A DNA stretch of 18,445 bases. Origin: Planctomycetota bacterium. GTDB taxonomy: Bacteria; Planctomycetota; PUPC01; DSUN01. The DNA is taken from assembly GCA_016872875.1 (NCBI GenBank), contig VGYW01000140.1, positions 1 to 18,445 on the forward strand, given 5' to 3'. The position numbers and the translations under genes are program-made. Within the stretch, counting starts at the first letter, position 1. Each line of letters begins with the position of its first letter. Of this stretch, positions 14,389 to 18,445 are shown piece after piece. The notes below the pieces were generated by a model. That model was not told the origin of the DNA. It ran no database searches and worked only from the letters and a program-made list of their open reading frames with translations.

Positions 14389-15543
14389 ATGGCCAGAGTG
14401 TTCGGGGCGTCGGACCTGCGAAATCTCCGCGAGGTGCTCAAGAGCAAATGGCTCGGGTGGCGGCAGGGCGGGATGGTGACGCGCCTCGACGAGGCGTTCG
14501 CCCGCTTCACAGGGGCGAAGTTCGGCATCAGCCGCAACTCGGCCATGACCGGCCTCGCCCAGGCCGTGGCCATCTCGGGCGCCGGCTGCGGCGACGAGGT
14601 GATCTGCGACCCGCTGGTGCACTTCGGCGGCATCGCCGCGCTCAGCTTCAACTGCGTGCCCAAGTTCGTGGACGTCCGCTACGACACCTACCTCATGGAC
14701 CCGGCCGCGGTGGAGAAGGCGATCACGCGGCACACGAAAGCCCTCATCGTGACCAACCTCTGGGGCCTCTGCGCCGAGCTTGACAGGCTCCGCTCCCTCT
14801 GCCGCCGCCACGGCATCTTCATGATCGAGGACTGCGCCCACGTCATCGGCGCCTACTGGAAGGGCCGCCACGCCGGCACCTGGGGCGACATCGGCGTCTT
14901 CTCCTTCCAGCAGGGCAAGCACATCTGCACCGGCGACGGCTGCGTGATGGTCACCGACCGCGCCGACCTCCACCACGGCCTCTACAACGAATGGGCCTTC
15001 AAGGGCGAAAGCCCATCGTTCCTCACCCTCAACTTCCGCATGAACGAGCTCACCGCCGCCGTGGCCCTTGCCCAGCTCGAGCGCTTCCCCAAGTACCTGG
15101 CGGAATACAACGCCTCGCTCGCCCGCCTCAACGAAGCTATCGAAGGGTGCAAGTGGCTCCGCCCCCGCACCATCTCCAAGCAGGCAGTCCAGGCCGGCTA
15201 CATCTGGGCCTGCCTCTGGGAGGGCGACCGCCACGGCCTGAGCCTCGACCGCTTCAAGGAGATTGCGAAGGAGGAGGGAGCGGGACTCGGCTACCACTTC
15301 ACCGAGCGTCCCGCCCACCGGTTCCCCATCTTCCGCACCTCCACCGCCTACCACAAGCCCGACTGCCCCATCCGCTGCCCCTTCTACAAGGGCGCCTACC
15401 GCGTCGAAAAGACGACCACCCCCAACGCCGCCGAGGTCCTCAACCGCGTCATCACCACCGGCCTCATCGAAAAGAGACCCTCCGTCGTCAAGCGCCAATG
15501 CTCCGCCCTCCGCCGCGCCATCCAGCGCCTGGAAGCCGAATGA
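14389..15543 (+). CDS. DegT/DnrJ/EryC1/StrS-family PLP aminotransferase
   Basis: The 384-residue protein matches the DegT/DnrJ/EryC1/StrS sugar aminotransferase family. Landmarks are ISRNSAMTGLAQAVAISG (substrate and phosphate region), GDEVICDP, the IEDCAHVIGA motif whose D148 would hold the pyridine nitrogen, FSFQQGKHICTGDG with K177 as the likely Schiff-base lysine, and LNFRMNELTAAVALAQL. Such enzymes aminate keto sugars for surface polysaccharides or antibiotics. Related forms act in other small-molecule pathways. ATG 14389 is chosen because AGGAG (14378-14382) lies 6 nt upstream. The longer GTG reading from 14338 adds unrelated residues. It follows the amidohydrolase/UroD operon by 327 bp with an inverted-repeat element between, so co-transcription is doubtful. 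A C-terminal piece of a second copy lies at 16612-16731. Confidence 0.9.
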   Translation: MARVFGASDLRNLREVLKSKWLGWRQGGMVTRLDEAFARFTGAKFGISRNSAMTGLAQAVAISGAGCGDEVICDPLVHFGGIAALSFNCVPKFVDVRYDTYLMDPAAVEKAITRHTKALIVTNLWGLCAELDRLRSLCRRHGIFMIEDCAHVIGAYWKGRHAGTWGDIGVFSFQQGKHICTGDGCVMVTDRADLHHGLYNEWAFKGESPSFLTLNFRMNELTAAVALAQLERFPKYLAEYNASLARLNEAIEGCKWLRPRTISKQAVQAGYIWACLWEGDRHGLSLDRFKEIAKEEGAGLGYHFTERPAHRFPIFRTSTAYHKPDCPIRCPFYKGAYRVEKTTTPNAAEVLNRVITTGLIEKRPSVVKRQCSALRRAIQRLEAE

Positions 15544-15623
15544 GGCACGATGGCCACCCGCTCAGTTGGGCTGCGTGTCCGCGACCGCTGACAGGACCCC
15601 GGTTTCTCCTTTCCGTCCTTCTT

Positions 15624-15834
15624 AGCCCTGGAAGGGCGTCATATGATAGCCCAGGGCGGAGCGAAGCGAAGCCCTGGGTATCGGATCGTAGGAGTTTTAG
15701 CCCTGTAAGGGCGGCATAGGCTCCCCGCATTGTGGGCTATCTCGCCCCTACAGGGCTGTCCATGGATGAACGACCGTTCCCAGGGCTTCGCTTCGCTACG
15801 CCCTGGGCTATCCTATCTCGCCCCTTTGGGGCTC
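15624..15834. repeat. Palindromic repeat cluster after the aminotransferase
   Basis: A 29-bp palindrome-like module at 15650-15678 recurs in inverted orientation at 15779-15807 with one mismatch. Each folds on itself through CCCAGGGC...GCCCTGGG. Shorter modules built on TTAGCCCTG-AAGGGCG and GCCCCTACAGGGC, and TCGCCCCTTTGGGGC, lie between and around. The gap 15544-15944 holds these, a promoter at 15885-15912 and no supported gene. The core matches the hairpins at 15-41 and 135-161. Confidence 0.75.
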
Positions 15835-15884
15835 AGTACAAAGCCAAGACCAGAGAGGGGGTCGCGTCAGCCCGCGACCGAGGT

Positions 15885-15912
15885 TGACGCTGCCAGGGAC
15901 CGGTGCTATACT
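15885..15912 (+). promoter_or_regulatory. Predicted sigma70 promoter of the HicB-like gene
   Basis: TTGACG (15885-15890), 16 bp, then TATACT (15907-15912): five of six consensus bases in both. Transcription would begin near 15919, with AGGAGG (15927-15932) immediately downstream. The distance from AGGAGG to the ATG at 15945 is 12 nt, longer than usual. Confidence 0.65.
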
Positions 15913-15944
15913 CGATCAGGTGAACGAGGAGGCCACGTGTTGCC

Positions 15945-16190
15945 ATGATTGACTTGCCCTATTCCCTGGTGATCGAGGCCACGGAGGAGCCCGACTTCTT
16001 CGGCTTCTACTCCCCCGACCTTGAGGGCTTCACGGGCGTGGGGCAGTCTGTTGAGGACTGCCTGTACAAGGCCAAGTGGGGGATGAGGGAGCACGTGGCC
16101 TTGCTGAAGGAACATGGCCTCCCCGTGCCCGCTGAGAACCCCGATCCGGTGATCACCGTGCACAATGCGAGGGAGCCGGTCCTGGCTTAG
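15945..16190 (+). CDS. HicB-family antitoxin-like protein
   Basis: The 81-residue protein fits the HicB-like fold. It has a beta strand LPYSLVIEATEEP, then FFGFYSPDLEGFTGVGQSVEDC, which is the family hallmark of a strand followed by the GxSxEDC helix start, then KWGMREHVALLKEHGLPVP and the final strand DPVITVHN. Length is normal for a stand-alone HicB. No HicA gene lies beside it, so its toxin partner is missing or different. It has a clear promoter and an AGGAGG site 12 nt from the ATG. The next gene begins 12 nt downstream with a partial zinc-finger motif, so the two are probably co-transcribed. It might act as an orphan regulator. Confidence 0.82.
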   Translation: MIDLPYSLVIEATEEPDFFGFYSPDLEGFTGVGQSVEDCLYKAKWGMREHVALLKEHGLPVPAENPDPVITVHNAREPVLA

Positions 16191-16202
16191 GGCAAGACCG
16201 AC

Positions 16203-16538
16203 ATGACCATGACCTGCGCTATTTGCAGGACCGGGCAGACCGGCCCGGGGAAGGTCACCGTGATTCTCCTTGCTCGGAGCGACGAGACTATGAAGAGAAG
16301 AAGAGCAACTGGTGAGCAGGACGAGTTGCGGCCGGAGTACGATCTCCGCGAGCTGCTCCGCCACGCGGTTCGGGGCAAGCACGCCGGGCGCTATCGGCAG
16401 GGGACGAATCTCGTCCTTCTCGACCCCGCCATCGCGCGGGCTTTCCCTACCGACGCCTCCGTCAACGATGCCCTTCGCCTCGTCCTTCGCCTATCCGAAA
16501 TCCCGGAGCCCGCGCACCCGGAGGCGGTGAAGCGGTAG
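16203..16538 (+). CDS. Small protein: partial YgiT/MqsA-like zinc-finger start joined to a small conserved-looking domain
   Basis: The 111-residue frame has two parts. Residues 3-21 (MTCAICRTGQTGPGKVTVI) look like the start of a YgiT/MqsA-type antitoxin with its first CxxC. The second CxxC never appears, and the sequence departs after about residue 22. From M30 (ATG 16290) it reads RPEYDLRELL, then VRGKHAGRYRQGTNLVLLDP and a final SVNDALRLVL. I associate this with a small protein type that follows antitoxins and has no certain name. A GGAG at 16276-16279 lies 10 nt before ATG 16290, so the second part could be translated alone and the first could be a decayed remnant. Whether the fused or the short form (82 residues) is made is undecided. 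Confidence 0.65.
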   Translation: MTMTCAICRTGQTGPGKVTVILLARSDETMKRRRATGEQDELRPEYDLRELLRHAVRGKHAGRYRQGTNLVLLDPAIARAFPTDASVNDALRLVLRLSEIPEPAHPEAVKR

Positions 16539-16611
16539 AGGCCATCCCGCGCTGAAGGATGGCAGGCAGAGCTAGGCGAACTGGCTGCGGCGGAAAGGTG
16601 AGCGGCCCCCT

Positions 16612-16731
16612 AACGCCGCCGAAATCCTGGGCCGCGTCATCACCACCGGCCTCATCGAAAAGAAGCCCTCCGTTGTCAAGCGCCAATCCGCCGCCCTCCG
16701 CCGCGTGATCCGACGGATGGAGGCTGACTGA
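16612..16731 (+). pseudogene. C-terminal remnant of a second DegT-type aminotransferase
   Basis: This 120-bp stretch reads NAAEILGRVITTGLIEKK, then PSVVKRQSAALRRVIRRMEAD and stop, 30 of 39 residues identical to the end of the aminotransferase at 14389-15543. By hand alignment, 19 of 120 bases differ, with many changes at third positions. Similarity continues past the stop for about 8 bp (GGCACGAT) and stops abruptly upstream near 16608. There is no start codon or remaining catalytic part. It is a decayed or truncated paralogue, left by deletion or by recombination between tandem copies. Confidence 0.9.
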
Positions 16732-16818
16732 GGCACGATTGGCACCGGCGAAGGCGTGTCTAGCCTCCAACGGACCGGCGCGTGTGGGCAGAGCCTCCGT
16801 AGGAGGCGGCGCAGTATA

Positions 16819-16997
16819 GCCCACGGTGAGGCCCGGCGAACCGTGGGATCGCGAACGCCGCCCTAACCCCCTCCTTCCTCCCGCAGCCCCCGAAGCGGGG
16901 CGGCGGAACCGTTGAGTTCCGGCGCTCCGCCGCCCCGCTTCGGGGGCTGGGCCGCGGGTGCCCCGTCAACCCACGGCTCTCCGAGCATCGCCGTGGG
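16819..16997. repeat. Hairpin cluster with a perfect 23-bp inverted repeat
   Basis: The arms 16885-16907 and 16926-16948 are perfect inverted copies of 23 bp (AGCCCCCGAAGCGGGG... and its complement) around an 18-nt loop. They are flanked by a weaker pair, CCCACGGT...ACCGTGGG at about 16819-16846 and CCCACGGC...GCCGTGGG at about 16970-16997. No T-run follows. The gap 16539-17134 contains the DegT remnant and this cluster and nothing else I can support. Confidence 0.75.
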
Positions 16998-17080
16998 CTG
17001 TATTCCGCCACGCCCTTCGGGCGTTCGCTGCGCTGCCGCCGACCGAAGGAGATTACACGCACCCGACTGGTACTTGCAGT

Positions 17081-17109
17081 TTGACACGGGAAGAAGAACT
17101 GAGTAAGCT
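17081..17109 (+). promoter_or_regulatory. Weak candidate promoter of the LRR gene
   Basis: A perfect TTGACA (17081-17086) is followed after 17 bp by TAAGCT (17104-17109), only three of six -10 bases. A start near 17116 would leave a leader of about 20 nt containing AGGAGG. Plausible by position, weak by sequence. Confidence 0.3.
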
Positions 17110-17134
17110 GGCCGAGCAATCCAGGAGGAACCCA

Positions 17135-18217
17135 ATGGCTCGGCGTGGCTGGATGAGGCAATGGGCGTTGGCGCTGTTCGTCGTCTCTGCGCCGGTGCTC
17201 ACCGCGGGCGAGAAGAAGGCCACCACGCCAGAGACTGAGCCTGGCCGCCAGTTCAACTCTAAGCTGGGCTTTTGGGTCGTAGCTGAGGTTGAGGAGGGCC
17301 AGCCCACGAAGCTGGTCGGCAAGACGCCGAGCGAAGAGCCCCTGACCATTCCTTCCTGCCACAGCTGGTGGGTACAGCCGGTGGGCCTGCCCGATATGGC
17401 GGCGGTAGCGAGGGAGCTGGATGCGCAGAGAATCCCGGGGGTGAGTCTCCCCTTTGCATGGGATGAGGATTTGGTGCACCTCAAGGGCTTGAAGGGGTTG
17501 CGCACGCTTGACCTCGCGCAGTCGCATGTGACGGACGCCGGCCTAGCTCACCTGAGGGAGCTGAAGGGGTTGCAGGCGCTTGATCTCAATTGCACGAAGG
17601 TGACGGACGCCGGGCTGGCTCACCTGAAGCAGTTGAAGGGGTTGGAGGAGCTAGACCTCGAGGGGGCGGAGGTGAGCGACGCTGGCCTAGCTCACCTGAA
17701 GGAGTTGAAGGGGTTGCGCAGGCTTTTCCTTAGCTGCCCTCAGGTGACCGACGCTGGCCTGGCCAACCTGAAGGAGTTCAGGCGGCTGGAGGTACTTACC
17801 CTTGGCCATGCGCAGGTGACCGACACTGGCCTGGCTCACTTGAGGGAGTTGAAGGGGTTGCATACGCTTTTCCTTAACAGCGCGCAGGTGAGCGACGCTG
17901 GCTTGGCTCACCTGAAGGAGTTGAAGGGCCTGCAGAAGCTCTTCCTTATCGGCACACAGGTGACGGACGCTGGCCTCGCTCACCTGAAGGAGTTGAAGGG
18001 CTTGCACAAGCTCTTCCTTGACCGCACACAGGTGACGGACGCCGGCATGGTTCACCTGATGGCCTTGACAGGGTTGTGGGAGCTTGGCCTTGGCGAGACG
18101 CAGGTGACAGACAGGGGGCTGGCCCTCCTGAAAAAGCTGAAGCGGTTGCAGGGCCTTAGCCTTGCGGCCACAAAGGTAACGGACGCCGGCTTGGCGTACC
18201 TGAAGGGGTGCGTGTAA
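17135..18217 (+). CDS. Secreted leucine-rich repeat protein
   Basis: The 360-residue protein starts with a signal peptide (MARRGWMRQWALALFVVSAP, cleavage likely after VLTA at about residue 24). A region of about 85 residues without a recognised domain follows, then ten leucine-rich repeats of 24 residues. The repeat pattern is LKxLKGLxxLxLxxTxVTDAGLAH, with VTDAGL or VSDAGL marking each unit. This form of repeat is frequent in secreted planctomycete proteins and probably forms a binding surface. ATG 17135 follows AGGAGG (17123-17128) by 6 nt. Longer readings cross the hairpin cluster and are not credible. The DNA repeats are 72 bp with some neighbouring units nearly identical, indicating recent internal duplication. 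Ligand unknown. Confidence 0.88.
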   Translation: MARRGWMRQWALALFVVSAPVLTAGEKKATTPETEPGRQFNSKLGFWVVAEVEEGQPTKLVGKTPSEEPLTIPSCHSWWVQPVGLPDMAAVARELDAQRIPGVSLPFAWDEDLVHLKGLKGLRTLDLAQSHVTDAGLAHLRELKGLQALDLNCTKVTDAGLAHLKQLKGLEELDLEGAEVSDAGLAHLKELKGLRRLFLSCPQVTDAGLANLKEFRRLEVLTLGHAQVTDTGLAHLRELKGLHTLFLNSAQVSDAGLAHLKELKGLQKLFLIGTQVTDAGLAHLKELKGLHKLFLDRTQVTDAGMVHLMALTGLWELGLGETQVTDRGLALLKKLKRLQGLSLAATKVTDAGLAYLKGCV

Positions 18218-18263
18218 TCTCCTACGGACCAGTTTCCGCTTTTCTTCTTTGGCCGTATGTGAT

Positions 18264-18281
18264 ATAAGTGTATACGCTTAT
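18264..18281. promoter_or_regulatory. 18-bp near-perfect palindrome before the last gene
   Basis: ATAAGTGTATACGCTTAT is symmetric around GTATAC except for one base pair position per arm. It is strikingly AT-rich in a GC-rich region and lies 5 nt before the ATG at 18287. It could be an operator for a dimeric regulator, part of a promoter, or one end of a mobile unit. Confidence 0.45.
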
Positions 18282-18286
18282 GTTAT

Positions 18287-18445
18287 ATGGAGTCCGACGT
18301 GGAAGACTCGGCCCAACGTAGCCTGGAACGCACGCGGAAGGCCCTCATGGGGAAACTCGCCTCTTGGGGGAGCTTCGTGCGAGGGTCTGTGGTGCTCATG
18401 AAGCGGCGATGCATGTATCCGCGTTGCCGCAAGTGCGCCGCGGGG
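18287..18445 (+). CDS. Partial DUF6788-like small protein, cut by the window end
   Basis: An open frame runs from ATG 18287 off the end of the window (53 codons seen). It contains ERTRKALMGKLASWGSFVRG, SVVLMKRRC, and a C-x5-C-x2-C cluster (CMYPRCRKC) near its end. I recognise this as the start of the DUF6788-type proteins: a helix, then GSVVxxxRxCG-type cysteine knuckle. Those are short proteins of unknown function, often present in several copies and found near transposases in environmental genomes. No ribosome site is visible, and an AT-rich palindrome lies immediately upstream. The assignment rests on recall of the pattern and is not certain. Confidence 0.65.
   Translation, partial: MESDVEDSAQRSLERTRKALMGKLASWGSFVRGSVVLMKRRCMYPRCRKCAAG

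Noticed and set aside
16885..16948. Intrinsic terminator
   Set aside because: The stem is strong but no T-run follows on either strand.

Overview
The window looks like a GC-rich chromosomal segment of an uncultivated Planctomycetota-type bacterium, or a close relative such as Lentisphaerota. This rests on gene content: a LamG protein with a hydrazine-synthase-alpha-like propeller and c-heme motifs, a secreted ceramidase-fold protein, a UroD-like protein, a secreted 24-residue leucine-rich repeat protein and a DUF362 protein. The gaps also carry palindromic repeats of the GTTCCCACGC...GCGTGGGAAC and CCCAGGGC...GCCCTGGG kinds common in that phylum. No rRNA, tRNA, CRISPR array or complete insertion sequence was seen.

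Layout. 1-404: repeat-rich gap with a -10 box. 405-1262: DUF362 protein. 1306-2169 (minus strand): a 66-residue protein, an antitoxin and a PIN toxin in one operon, divergent from recO (2303-3043). 3044-3341: nested hairpin repeats. 3342-4628: solute-binding lipoprotein without permeases. 4646-6127: ceramidase-fold protein. 6128-6495: promoter and a 30-bp tandem repeat that runs into the start of the next gene. 6496-10074: large secreted LamG/propeller/di-heme protein. 10180-11315: an orphan antitoxin coupled to a secreted propeller-like protein that begins like a PIN toxin. 11333-14061: a tight set of two amidohydrolase-fold proteins (the first lacking metal ligands) and a UroD-like protein. 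14122-14275: imperfect inverted-repeat element. 14389-15543: DegT-type aminotransferase. 15544-15944: palindromic repeats. 15945-16538: HicB-like antitoxin and a small protein with a partial YgiT-type zinc-finger start. 16612-16731: remnant of a second DegT gene. 16885-16948: large hairpin. 17135-18217: leucine-rich repeat protein. 18287-end: partial DUF6788-type protein.

How the genes work together. 11333-14061, and less certainly the DegT gene behind it, looks like a small-molecule metabolic unit of unknown substrate. The secreted proteins (binding protein, ceramidase-fold, di-heme propeller, second propeller, LRR) suggest an exported degradative or sensing repertoire. Around these genes lie many signs of remodelling: one complete and two partial toxin-antitoxin loci, a decayed paralogue, and repeats that appear to have supplied new gene starts. 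The most unusual observations are the apparent toxin-start capture at 10422, the probable ACG start at 11333, the repeat-supplied start at 6496 and the DegT remnant at 16612. Strong sigma70-like promoters (TTGAC[C/G], 16-17 bp, TATGAT or TATACT) precede recO, the orphan antitoxin and the HicB-like gene.
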